Source of the DNA: Acidobacteriota bacterium
Lineage (GTDB): Bacteria; Acidobacteriota; Vicinamibacteria; Vicinamibacterales; CAVVIG01
Reading direction: 5' to 3'
Length of the DNA stretch: 64,000 nucleotides
Assembly (NCBI GenBank): GCA_016195265.1
Contig: JACPZW010000078.1
Location: 1-64,000 of the forward strand
In this document: piece after piece, positions 33,319-41,785 of the stretch
Position numbering within the stretch: the stretch's first letter is position 1
Layout of the letters: every line of letters starts with the position of its first letter
Notes under the pieces: generated by a model
Told to the model about the DNA's origin: nothing
Databases searched by the model: none
What the model saw: the letters and a program-made list of their open reading frames with translations, nothing else
Made by a program: the position numbers and the translations under genes

Positions 33319-33804
33319 TCAGCGCGCCGGCGCCGGCATGGCCGAAAACGGCACATCGATCCAGTATGGTTTGCCGCGTATCGTATACGAAACGCGCGCC
33401 ATGGCGTTTGGATCCGTGACAGGCAGACCGGCGGCGACCCAACTCTCGCCCGTATCATCGATCTGGAGCTCCACGGATCGGGGCTGTCCGCCCGTTGGCG
33501 TGACGGCAATCGACACGGTCGACACGAACGACGCCGGCAACTCGGCGCGCGTCGCGTCGCTGAAATACACTTGATGCCGGCCATCGCGGCGGAGAATCAC
33601 CTCGAAGTGCAAATCGCCGTTCATGAGGACCACGCCGCCGTAGTGCGGGTTGTGATCGCCGTGCGGCTGCGTTCCGGCGCTCGCAGCGTCGACGGCCGGC
33701 GCCGCAGTGGCGACGGGCCTCGACTCGGCGCGCGGACTGCCGCAGGCCCAGTGCAGGCTTGCACCTGCCACCAGCAATGCCACGCGCCGAAGCTGCCGCA
33801 TCAC
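33319..33804 (-). CDS. Small lipoprotein with a His-rich segment, function unknown
   Basis: The protein has up to 161 residues with a signal sequence and lipobox-like HWAC near residue 21. An Ala-rich linker is followed by the His cluster PHGDHNPHYGGVV and a beta-rich domain (LHFEVILRRDGRHQVYFSD, ARVSYTIRGKPYWIDVPF). Similar exported proteins occur in Acidobacteriota but I know of no defined function. The His cluster suggests metal binding. GTG 33804 overlaps the stop of the TonB-receptor fragment by four bases; ATG 33801 is an alternative start. Confidence 0.65.
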   Translation of the reverse strand: MMRQLRRVALLVAGASLHWACGSPRAESRPVATAAPAVDAASAGTQPHGDHNPHYGGVVLMNGDLHFEVILRRDGRHQVYFSDATRAELPASFVSTVSIAVTPTGGQPRSVELQIDDTGESWVAAGLPVTDPNAMARVSYTIRGKPYWIDVPFSAMPAPAR

Positions 33805-34229
33805 CAGTCGAACTTCACGCCGACCCGCGCGATGCGCGGCGGCACAATCGTCGACGGCGTGAGGAACGTCGACCCTGAACTCCAGTTGATGTTGGTCGCG
33901 GCATTCGTGTTGAACAGGTTGTAGCCATCGGCGAACGCCGACACCGTCCGCGCCGCCGCGAGGTGAAGGACCTTCTCGACCCGCACGATGATCGTGATGT
34001 TGTCCTGACGCTGGCTGTCGATCGTGGTCGACACGTCCTGCAACGCACGGAGGGAATTCCCTCGGAGCACGCCGTCGGGGCCGGGATCCAGAAGCGTCAC
34101 GGGCACATTGTAGCGGGTATAGGTGTCGTTCAATCCGGCGGGATCGAGAATCGCGCTAGCGGATTCATCAGGATTGTCAGAGCGTGCCAGTGAGCCGACG
34201 GAAATGTCGCGACGAACCGCCGCGAACGG
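33801..34229 (-). pseudogene. C-terminal remnant of a TonB-dependent receptor
   Basis: The open frame carries the end of an outer-membrane barrel: TLLDPGPDGVLRGNSLRALQ, RTVSAFADGYNLFNTNAATN, then IARVGVKFDW with the terminal aromatic residue of TonB receptors. About 140 residues remain of an expected 900-1000; the signal peptide, plug and most of the barrel are missing. The frame is contiguous with the stop of the upstream DUF885 gene (TGA 34230-34232), so a deletion probably joined the two. A TTG near 34133 could start a short product. Confidence 0.7.
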
Positions 34230-35504
34230 TCAGGGCACGAACGCGCGCCAGGAAGTTGTCGCGGTTTCCTCGAAATCCCGCCAGCCGAAGGCCGGCTCTC
34301 GGGCGCTCGCGGCGCGCCGGAAACCGGGCCAGTCCGGTGCGTACGTGTAGGTCACGGTGTAGCTGCGGAACTCATTGAGGAACTTCAGCAGTCCGTCGGG
34401 CTGCGGGATGAGCGACCGCTCGCGCAGCGCGGTTCCGGCGCGCACGAATTCGAGATTGCCGTCGAGATAGCGGCGGGCGACGTCTGCGGTTGCCAGGCGA
34501 AGCTGGTCGATGAGTCGTGCGATTTCGACCGCGCGCGCTGCGTCCCGCGCGTCGATGCCGGCCGCGGGATACAGCACGTCCCGCTCGAAGGCGGCGCGAT
34601 CATCGCCGGGGAACGCGCGGTCGATCGCGTGCACCGCGAGTCCTTCCGCCACAAACATCTGGGCGCTGAAGAGCGGCTGCACGGTGAATTCCGTCCAGTC
34701 TCGAGGCGCCACCAGAACGTTTTCGATCAGGCTGTTCTGCACGTGATGGCCCGGGTAGCCCTCGTGGCACGCCAGCGCCAGCGCGGCGTCGACCGTGAGC
34801 CCGAAGTCGAGGTTGACCTGCACCGTGCTGCGATAGCCGCCGTGATAGCGGCTGTAGCCGTTCCACGGACTATCGCTGGTGTACTCGACGTCGACGCGCT
34901 CTCCGACCGGCAACGAGAGATGTTGCAGGGTCCGATCGCGACAGGCCGCGAGCGCGCGCTCGAAGACGGCGCGCGTTTTGTCCTGTGCGACAAGGTGACG
35001 ACGCTCGAACGCCGCGTAACGATCGACCAAAGCGCCGGAGCCGGGCAGGAGTCGCGCCAGCGCGGCCTGCGTGGCCGCCACGCGCAGCGCATCAGGCGGC
35101 GGCACGGAGACGCCGAACAGCGCGCGGCTTTCCTCATCGAACGGGAGCCGGCGTCCGCGCAGCAGCTCCGCGCGGGCCGCCACCGATTGCAGCTGGCGAA
35201 CCAGATGGCGCCAGCGTGCGGCGTCGGGCGATTCCCGGATCAGTCGAGCGAGACGATCCGCAGATGTCAGCGCTCGCGCCTGGATGACGGCGAGGGTCGG
35301 GGGCGCGGCCTCCTCGTCGGCCGTCCACTCGCGGGGCGCGTACGCGTAATCGAGGGAATCAGGATCGCGCGCGCCGAGCGCCACGACCAGGCTCACGTAC
35401 TCCCGCACTTCACGATCGGGCCCCGCGTCAACGGCGGAAGGCGCTGCGCGGCAGCCGCCGACCAGCACGCAGGCGCCGATCATGCCTATTAGACGCCGGC
35501 TCAC
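34230..35504 (-). CDS. DUF885-family metallohydrolase-like lipoprotein
   Basis: The protein has 424 residues with lipobox LVGGC (Cys18). The C-terminal half contains the DUF885 signature ACHEGYPGHHVQNSL (about residues 245-259), a gluzincin-like HExxxGH variant, followed by FVAEGLAVHAIDRAF about 40 residues later, which supplies the likely third ligand Glu. DUF885 proteins are usually around 580 residues, so this is a short form. The start is GTG 35504, nine bases after the nitrilase gene. It probably hydrolyses peptides or amides at the membrane. Its stop abuts a TonB-receptor remnant in the same frame. Confidence 0.8.
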   Translation of the reverse strand: MSRRLIGMIGACVLVGGCRAAPSAVDAGPDREVREYVSLVVALGARDPDSLDYAYAPREWTADEEAAPPTLAVIQARALTSADRLARLIRESPDAARWRHLVRQLQSVAARAELLRGRRLPFDEESRALFGVSVPPPDALRVAATQAALARLLPGSGALVDRYAAFERRHLVAQDKTRAVFERALAACRDRTLQHLSLPVGERVDVEYTSDSPWNGYSRYHGGYRSTVQVNLDFGLTVDAALALACHEGYPGHHVQNSLIENVLVAPRDWTEFTVQPLFSAQMFVAEGLAVHAIDRAFPGDDRAAFERDVLYPAAGIDARDAARAVEIARLIDQLRLATADVARRYLDGNLEFVRAGTALRERSLIPQPDGLLKFLNEFRSYTVTYTYAPDWPGFRRAASAREPAFGWRDFEETATTSWRAFVP

Positions 35505-35513
35505 AATGAGGTT

Positions 35514-36521
35514 CTAGTTAGACCCGTTCTTCGCGTCGCGAACCAGCTCCACATTTTTTTCGTACGTGCGCTCAGCCGGATCGACGATCTGCGGCGGATA
35601 GGCGTGCTTCGCATACACGGGATACGCTTCGGTTCGCAGATGCGACAGCATGTGATGTCCGATGCGCGACGCGCGTTCATGCCGGAGCGCCGATACATCG
35701 ACGGGGCCGACGACGATCCGCTCGCCGGGCCCTGGTGACGCTTCCGCGATCATCCTGCCGTCGAAATCGACGATCTGCGATCCACCCGGCCACGAATACG
35801 GCGGATAGAGCCGCAGGCTCGCGCCCTGATTGGCCGCGACCACGTACGCGAGATTCTCGATCGCGCGCGCGCGATTGATGGTGGTCCACCAGCTCATGGG
35901 TTCGGTGGCGCCCCACGGATCCATGTACGCCGAGACGCGGATCAACACTTCGGCGCCGTTCGCCGCGAGTTGCCGGATCGCTTCTGGAAACAGCCAGTCG
36001 TAACAGATCGCGCACCCGATTCGCCCAATCGGCGTGTCGGCGACGGGGAACAGCGGCTCGTCGTACCCCGGCAGATCGTGCGGGCTGCTGTGCACTTCAT
36101 ACGGAATCCACGGGTTGACCTTCCGGTACTTATACAGAATCCCCGACGGTCCGATCAGACATGTCGTGTTGAAGACGACGCCCGGCCACTTCGCGTCCTC
36201 TTCGAGCAACGTACCACTCTGAATGTAGACGTCGTGCTCGCGCGCCTTCCCGGCCAGCCGCTCGGTGTGCTCGTTCGGAATCGGCACGGTCAGCTTCTCG
36301 AGCAGTTCGCGCACCGTGGGGAACACGGGCGCCGCGTGCGCGAACTCCGGAAACACGACGAGGCGCACGGGCAGAAACGGCGCGGCGCCGGCGACGGCCG
36401 CATCCACCATGGTCAGCATGCGATCGGTGTTGGACCGCATCTGCTTCCTGTCGATGGGGTTCGGCGCATCGGTCTGGCAGACCGCGGCGGAGTAACGAAT
36501 GAGGTGGGGCTCAGGATTCAA
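35514..36521 (-). CDS. Carbon-nitrogen hydrolase (nitrilase superfamily)
   Basis: The protein has 335 residues with the complete catalytic triad: Glu59 in VVFPEF, Lys134 in YRKVNPW and Cys173 in GCAICYDWLFPE. There is no signal peptide, so it is cytoplasmic, unlike its neighbours. It most resembles aliphatic amidase/N-carbamoylase-like branches, but the substrate cannot be read from the sequence. The start is TTG 36521, overlapping the upstream stop by four bases (TTGA). The first residues (NPEP) come from a repeat that also encodes the end of the upstream protein. It is followed nine bases later by DUF885. Confidence 0.88.
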   Translation of the reverse strand: MNPEPHLIRYSAAVCQTDAPNPIDRKQMRSNTDRMLTMVDAAVAGAAPFLPVRLVVFPEFAHAAPVFPTVRELLEKLTVPIPNEHTERLAGKAREHDVYIQSGTLLEEDAKWPGVVFNTTCLIGPSGILYKYRKVNPWIPYEVHSSPHDLPGYDEPLFPVADTPIGRIGCAICYDWLFPEAIRQLAANGAEVLIRVSAYMDPWGATEPMSWWTTINRARAIENLAYVVAANQGASLRLYPPYSWPGGSQIVDFDGRMIAEASPGPGERIVVGPVDVSALRHERASRIGHHMLSHLRTEAYPVYAKHAYPPQIVDPAERTYEKNVELVRDAKNGSN

Positions 36522-39500
36522 GGTTCGGTGCAGGGTTCAGGGTTCTTGACGACGACGCGCGTGTTGTAGCGCGCTCGATACTGCTCGTGCGCCGGCGTGG
36601 TCGGATAGTGTTCCGGCGCCGCGTAGGGGTACTTCGTCATGCGGTGGAACGGCAGCGGCTCGACACGATCCGGACTGGCGGAATTGATGTCCATCTCCTT
36701 GCTGAAACCGTCGGCCATCAGGAGAAACGTCCGCGTCCATCCCGGCGGCAGAACGCCGACACCGGTCGCGTCGAAGCTCAGCGCAATTTCATCGCCCGGC
36801 TTCGAAATCACGAACATGTCGTCGGAGCGGACCAGAAGCGGACGCACGTCACCCTCCCGCGTGAAGCGGCCGGTCATCGTCTTCCACGGCGACCTCGCCG
36901 TCACGCGGCTGTAGTCGTACGTCTCAGGCTCCCGGCCGTCCGGGCGCAGATCGATCGAGAAGCCACGCGTATGCAGATGCGCGGTCAGCGGGTCGAGACG
37001 CGTGGCGCGCCCGCCGACCCCCGGCGCCACGGACGCGACAAGAATCTGATCCCAGTAGATCCGCATGTTCGTCACGATGCGTACTTCGTGTTCGCCGGGC
37101 CGCAACACCGGCGCAAGATCAACGACCATGGTCTGCGGCCGGCCGACTGGAATCCCGATGTCCGCGATGGCCTCGCGCCACTGGCCGTTCACGCCTTTCA
37201 CAGACAGCGACGGCGGCGTCATCACCAGTCCCGCCTGATGCGCCGCGACGTTGTCGCTCGAGAACGCGTAGTCGGTCCACGCGGTCAGCAACAGCAAAGG
37301 GGACTGACCCGTCCCCGTGTCAATCGTGAGCTCGTGGCGGCCGGCGTAACCGCGAATATTCTTCAGCTCGAAGTCGTCCGGATACTGCCGGTCGACGCGC
37401 GCCAGCCGCGCGGTGACGTCGTGGCCATGCTCGTCGGTCGCGCGCGCCACCGGCCGCTCGTCTTTCACGGTGTAGAGCCGGACGGGCTTCGGCGGATCCG
37501 TCATCCCTTCGTTTGGAAACACCTCAACGCCGGCCGGATGAGCGACGGCGATCAACTGCAGCCGATCGACGAACAGCGTTTCCTCGAGCTCGTTGGTGAC
37601 GCGGATTTCGTAGCGGCCGTTCCGCGGTTTCAGCTGGTCGCCGCGAATGCGGACGTACTCGACTGGATCCGGCGCATCGTACGTCCCCGGCCCTTCCCAA
37701 TCCCCCATCTCACCGCCGCCCATGAAATCGGTGACGAATTCGAATCGCTCGCCATTCCATGTGTAAAGAAACGGGCACGATGAGGGCTTGCGATCGAGTT
37801 CCTCGACGGTCAGCGCGGACGGCAGCGGCGTGGGCGTCGTGGCGGGCGGCGCCGCGGCATCCGCGGATCCGGCGTACTCCGCCTGAAGAATGCCGGAGGG
37901 CCACAGCACACGTACCACGTCGGCGCCGGGGCGCCGGCCGAGGCCGAAGACGAGATCCGCAGGCGCGACGACCGGCGTGGTCGCAGACGTCGCGAGGCGT
38001 TGCGTGAGGCTGCCGGAGCGGGTTTGGACCTTCGTGCCGGCCGCCGACCGATTGCTGACGCGATCCGCGCCGGCCGCGACGACGTCGCTGTGGCCGTTAC
38101 CCTCGAGATCGCCGATCGCCAGCGCGCGTGCCGACGCAAGGCCGGCGCCGGCGGTTGCGCTGCGCGAAGGCAGCGCCGACGACGTCACGTCGCTCCAGCG
38201 CTGGCCGAGATTGCGAAACACGCGCAGGCCGTCCGGCGTCCAGGCGCCGAGGTCCAGCAGGCCGTCGTTGTCGTAGTCGAAGAAGAGCGCAGCCGCGGTG
38301 CCGCGCGTGCCATCGGCGGCGGCGGCGATTGTGTACCGTCCCCGGCCGTCGCTCATCGCGATCACGCCGGCCGCATTCGACCGCGCGAAGAAGAAGTCCG
38401 GATAGTCGTCCTTGTTCAGATCCGCGGCGGCGACGCTGGTGATGTCGCCGTCACCCGGCAGGACTCCTGTCAGGCCGACGTCGGACGCGACGTCTCGAAA
38501 CGTGCCGTCGCGCCGGTTCTTGAACAGGAGCGGCGCGCGATCGCGGTTCACGATGAGCAGATCGACGTCGCGGTGATTGTCGAAGTCCGTCGGGACGATG
38601 GCGACCGCGTGCGCCTGGACGGCGAGGCCGGCCTCGCGCGTCGTGTCGGTGAACGTCCCGTCGCCGTTGTTGCGCAGCAGCCGGAGCGGCGCCGGCGCGA
38701 AATCGCGCGGGAAGGCCACCGACTGCCCCGCCGCAGCGTGCGTGGCGGCGACGTCGGCGAGCCCGGCGATGACGAGATCGAGATCGCCGTCATGGTCGAC
38801 GTCCACGAGCGCGGCCGCGCCGGGCAGCGCGGCGTACGCCGGCAGGCCGCTCCGCGCGGTGATGTCGGTGAAGCGGCCGTTGCCGTCGTTGTGGTACAGG
38901 CTGCTCGCGCCGTAGCGGAGCACAAACAGATCGGGCTTGCCATCGTTGTCGATGTCGCCGGCGACGCATCCGATCGCCACGGCGCCCGGCGGCACGACGC
39001 CGAGGCCGGATCCAGCGGTGATGTCGGTGAACACGCCACCGTCATTTCTGAACAGCCGCTCCCCGGCCGGCGCGGCGACGAAAAGATCCAGATCGCCGTC
39101 ACCATCGACGTCGAACAACGTCAGGCCGCCGCCAAGGGCCAACGCGATCCGTCGCGCGCCCTCGGCGGTGAGATCGGTCGCCGTAAACGACCGGCCGAAC
39201 GGCGACGCAGGCGGCGGACTCGCGGCGCCGGCTCGCGACACCAACGGCGACGCCGTGAAAGTCGCCGGCGGCGTCGCGGGATCGACGAGATCCGCTTCGG
39301 CGCCCGTCGAGGCCGCGGCTTCGGCATAGCGCCCCTGCTCGAGGTAGCTGTTGGACAGCGTCGTACCGTACCCGGTCGTCCGGAGCGTCTGCGACCGCTC
39401 CATCATCTGCTGGCCTTCATCGCGCTGCCCCGCGCGCGCGAGCGCCAGACCGAGGTTGTACGCCGCAGTGACGCTGAATGGCTCCTCGGCGACGGCGGAT

Positions 39501-40003
39501 CGAAGAACCGCAATCGCTTCGGCGTACTTCCGGTCCTGCAGGTAGATCTGCCCGAGGTTGATCGCCGCGCCGCTGTCCCGCGGATCGATCTGGCGCACGC
39601 GGGCGAAGAACCGCTCGGCGTCGGCGTCACGATTCTCGGCGCGGGCGATGAGGCCGAGGATGTACGGCGGCTGCGGCGCCTCAGGCAACCGGCGGGCGGC
39701 GGCGGTGGCTTCCGTCGTCGCGCCCGCGAGATCGGGCAGGTAGAACAGGGCGATGCTCAGGTTGACGCGCGCGAGGTCCAGGGCGGGATCCAGATGCAGC
39801 GCCTCGCGGAACGCCGCCGCGGCCGCGTCGTACCTGAATTGCTCGAGGCGCGCGACGCCGAGGTTGTTGGAGCGGTACGCGGCCTCGCGATCGGCAGACA
39901 CGTGGGCAGACTGCCGCGCGCACGCGGAAGTCATCAGCATCGCGCCGCCGGCGCCGAGGGCCAGCGCGGCGACCAGCGTGCACTTCACGGCGCGGTTCAT
40001 CAT
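36518..40003 (-). CDS. Large TPR and FG-GAP/VCBS repeat lipoprotein (CRTAC1-like)
   Basis: The protein has 1161 residues with an export signal and lipobox-like TSAC near residue 28. TPR repeats span about 40-210 (NNLGVARLEQFRYDAAAAAF, INLGQIYLQDRKYAEAIAVL). From about 280 to 620 there are FG-GAP/VCBS calcium-binding repeats of the type DVDGDGDLDLFVA, DIDNDGKPDLFVL and DVDHDGDLDLVIA. An ASPIC-like segment follows (RRPGADVVRVLWPSG), then a C-terminal beta-rich region (about 720-1150) with no family I recognise. ATG 40003 overlaps the upstream stop by four bases. It is likely a secreted or surface scaffold acting with the multiheme cytochrome encoded two genes upstream. Confidence 0.85.
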   Translation of the reverse strand: MMNRAVKCTLVAALALGAGGAMLMTSACARQSAHVSADREAAYRSNNLGVARLEQFRYDAAAAAFREALHLDPALDLARVNLSIALFYLPDLAGATTEATAAARRLPEAPQPPYILGLIARAENRDADAERFFARVRQIDPRDSGAAINLGQIYLQDRKYAEAIAVLRSAVAEEPFSVTAAYNLGLALARAGQRDEGQQMMERSQTLRTTGYGTTLSNSYLEQGRYAEAAASTGAEADLVDPATPPATFTASPLVSRAGAASPPPASPFGRSFTATDLTAEGARRIALALGGGLTLFDVDGDGDLDLFVAAPAGERLFRNDGGVFTDITAGSGLGVVPPGAVAIGCVAGDIDNDGKPDLFVLRYGASSLYHNDGNGRFTDITARSGLPAYAALPGAAALVDVDHDGDLDLVIAGLADVAATHAAAGQSVAFPRDFAPAPLRLLRNNGDGTFTDTTREAGLAVQAHAVAIVPTDFDNHRDVDLLIVNRDRAPLLFKNRRDGTFRDVASDVGLTGVLPGDGDITSVAAADLNKDDYPDFFFARSNAAGVIAMSDGRGRYTIAAAADGTRGTAAALFFDYDNDGLLDLGAWTPDGLRVFRNLGQRWSDVTSSALPSRSATAGAGLASARALAIGDLEGNGHSDVVAAGADRVSNRSAAGTKVQTRSGSLTQRLATSATTPVVAPADLVFGLGRRPGADVVRVLWPSGILQAEYAGSADAAAPPATTPTPLPSALTVEELDRKPSSCPFLYTWNGERFEFVTDFMGGGEMGDWEGPGTYDAPDPVEYVRIRGDQLKPRNGRYEIRVTNELEETLFVDRLQLIAVAHPAGVEVFPNEGMTDPPKPVRLYTVKDERPVARATDEHGHDVTARLARVDRQYPDDFELKNIRGYAGRHELTIDTGTGQSPLLLLTAWTDYAFSSDNVAAHQAGLVMTPPSLSVKGVNGQWREAIADIGIPVGRPQTMVVDLAPVLRPGEHEVRIVTNMRIYWDQILVASVAPGVGGRATRLDPLTAHLHTRGFSIDLRPDGREPETYDYSRVTARSPWKTMTGRFTREGDVRPLLVRSDDMFVISKPGDEIALSFDATGVGVLPPGWTRTFLLMADGFSKEMDINSASPDRVEPLPFHRMTKYPYAAPEHYPTTPAHEQYRARYNTRVVVKNPEPCTEP

Positions 40004-41775
40004 TGCTTCCCGGGGCTCCCGCGCACGATGGGTGTGGCTTTAAGAACGCCGGCGCCCTCTTTGACGACGAGGGTCTGATTGGCTTTCGTCGCGCCGATCG
40101 TGTCCACGCGACCGCCTGGCCAGCGCACGCGGATGCCGGCCACGTCCGTCGCGGCGCCGAGCCCGAACGTCACCGGCAGTTCGCTCTGCGACGCGTAGCT
40201 GGATCCCGTCTTCACGATCTGCCACGCTTTCGCGCCGCCGGCCAGCGTCAGCTCCACCCGCGCGCCGATGCCGTCGCGATTCGACGTTGTCCCGACTGTT
40301 TGGATACGGAGCACGTTGTTCGCGTTGCCGCCGTCGTTGCGCAGCAGGTGCGCGGGGCCGTTGTTCGTCATCACGAGGACGTCGAGGTCGCCGTCGTTGT
40401 CGATGTCGCCGTACGCAGCGCCGCGCGCGACCCACGCCTGCTGCAGCGACGCGGATTGCGCCGTGACCTCTTCGAATTTCTTCTGACCGAGGTTATGGAA
40501 CAGATGCGGGCGCTCCGCGTACTTCACGCGCGCCTGAACCCGCTCGATGTCGTCGGCGACGTGGCCGTTGGCGGCGAAAATATCGGGACGGCCATCGAGA
40601 TCAAAATCGAAGAAGAAGCAGCCGAACGTCAGCGTCAACAGCGAGGCGCGGCCGATCGTCGACGTCGGGGCTTCGTCGATGAACAGGCCCGTGCCCTCGT
40701 TGTGGTAGAGGGCCATCATCTCGTTCGAGAAATTGCCGATGATCAGGCTCGGCCGGCCGCTGCCGTCGTAGTCGGTCGCGTCCACGCCCATCCCCGCACG
40801 GGCCACGCCCGCTTCGCTGAACGCGACGCCCGCGCCCATGGCGACGTCGGTGAACGTGCCGTTGCCCTTGTTCCGATAGAGCCGGTTCGGCTGCGTGTCG
40901 TTGGCGACGAAAACGTCCATCCAGCCGTCGCCGTCGAAGTCGAGCATCGCGACGCCAAGGCCTTTCGACGTCGCGTCGAAGAGGCCGGCACGCTTCGTGA
41001 CGTCCTCGAAAGTTCCATCGCCTCTGTTGTGATACAGCGTCGGGCTCTGCCCCTTATACGATTCGGGTGTGCAATACGATTTGTTCTTGCCGTCGAGCGT
41101 GCAGAACAAATCCTTGTCGATCGACCAGTCCACGTAGTGGGACACGACGAGATCGAGCTTGCCGTCGTTGTCGTAGTCAAACCACAGCGCGCTCGTCGAG
41201 AATCCCGCGTCGGCGACGCCGGCCGCTTTCGTCACCTCAGCGAACCTGCCGCCGCCCAGATTGCGGAAGAGATGATTGCCGCCGAGCGCCGTGACGTAGA
41301 CGTCGACCTTACCGTCGTTGTCAAAGTCCGCCGCCGCGCCGCCGATACCGTACACCTCCACGTCGAGACCCGACCCGCGGGTCACGTCGACGAAGGTGCC
41401 GTCATGATTGTTGCGATAGAGCGCGGGCATCGTCCGGGCGCCGCCGCGGCCCGGCCAGTTCGTGGAATTGATCAGCAGCAGATCCTGCCAGCCGTCGCCG
41501 TCCGCGTCGAGGAACAGGACGCCGGATCCCAGTGTTTCCGGCAGGTACTTCTTCCCGAACGCGCCGCTCGTGTGCACGAACTTGATGCCGGCCTTCGCGG
41601 TGACGTCGGTAAAGGTGACGGGCGAAGCCGAGCGCACGGAGGGGACGGAGATCGCCGAGCAGATTAGCCACAGAGACGCTGACACACAGACTCGAAGTGC
41701 GGATTGAGGAATGCGGAGTGCGGATCGACGCACGCTCAACTCCGCACTCCGCACTCCGCGATCCGCATTTCGCAT
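40000..41775 (-). CDS. Exported CRTAC1-like FG-GAP/ASPIC-UnbV protein
   Basis: The protein has 591 residues from ATG 41775. A hydrophobic export segment is at about 30-50 (VCVSASLWLICSAISVPS). FG-GAP/VCBS repeats with DxDGDG motifs follow from 60 to 480 (FLDADGDGWQDLLLI, DFDNDGKVDVYVTAL). A C-terminal ASPIC/UnbV domain includes GSSYASQSELPVTFGLGAAT and RVRWPGGRVDTI. The unusual N-terminus before the signal is encoded by a tandem/hairpin repeat (41701-41765); GTG 41805 is a longer alternative that overlaps the upstream gene by 20 bases. The true start may be an internal GTG closer to the signal sequence. The stop overlaps the next gene's ATG by four bases. Confidence 0.82.
   Translation of the reverse strand: MRNADRGVRSAELSVRRSALRIPQSALRVCVSASLWLICSAISVPSVRSASPVTFTDVTAKAGIKFVHTSGAFGKKYLPETLGSGVLFLDADGDGWQDLLLINSTNWPGRGGARTMPALYRNNHDGTFVDVTRGSGLDVEVYGIGGAAADFDNDGKVDVYVTALGGNHLFRNLGGGRFAEVTKAAGVADAGFSTSALWFDYDNDGKLDLVVSHYVDWSIDKDLFCTLDGKNKSYCTPESYKGQSPTLYHNRGDGTFEDVTKRAGLFDATSKGLGVAMLDFDGDGWMDVFVANDTQPNRLYRNKGNGTFTDVAMGAGVAFSEAGVARAGMGVDATDYDGSGRPSLIIGNFSNEMMALYHNEGTGLFIDEAPTSTIGRASLLTLTFGCFFFDFDLDGRPDIFAANGHVADDIERVQARVKYAERPHLFHNLGQKKFEEVTAQSASLQQAWVARGAAYGDIDNDGDLDVLVMTNNGPAHLLRNDGGNANNVLRIQTVGTTSNRDGIGARVELTLAGGAKAWQIVKTGSSYASQSELPVTFGLGAATDVAGIRVRWPGGRVDTIGATKANQTLVVKEGAGVLKATPIVRGSPGKQ
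41713..41752. repeat. Perfect 12-bp inverted repeat in GCGGAGTGCGGA-type repeats
   Basis: GCGGAGTGCGGA (41713-41724) pairs with TCCGCACTCCGC (41741-41752) around a 16-base loop. Further partial copies lie on both sides (41701-41712 and 41753-41768). The nearby CACAGAGACGCTGACACAC stretch (about 41671-41690) is also low-complexity. The repeat falls inside the 5' coding part of the 40000-41775 gene, so either the start is further downstream or the repeat has been translated into the N-terminus. Confidence 0.6.
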
Positions 41776-41785
41776 GCTCTTCTGA

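Noticed and set aside
41701..41768. Possible CRISPR-like repeat cluster
   Set aside because: The repeats are short, contiguous and palindromic, with no spacers of constant length and no cas genes nearby.
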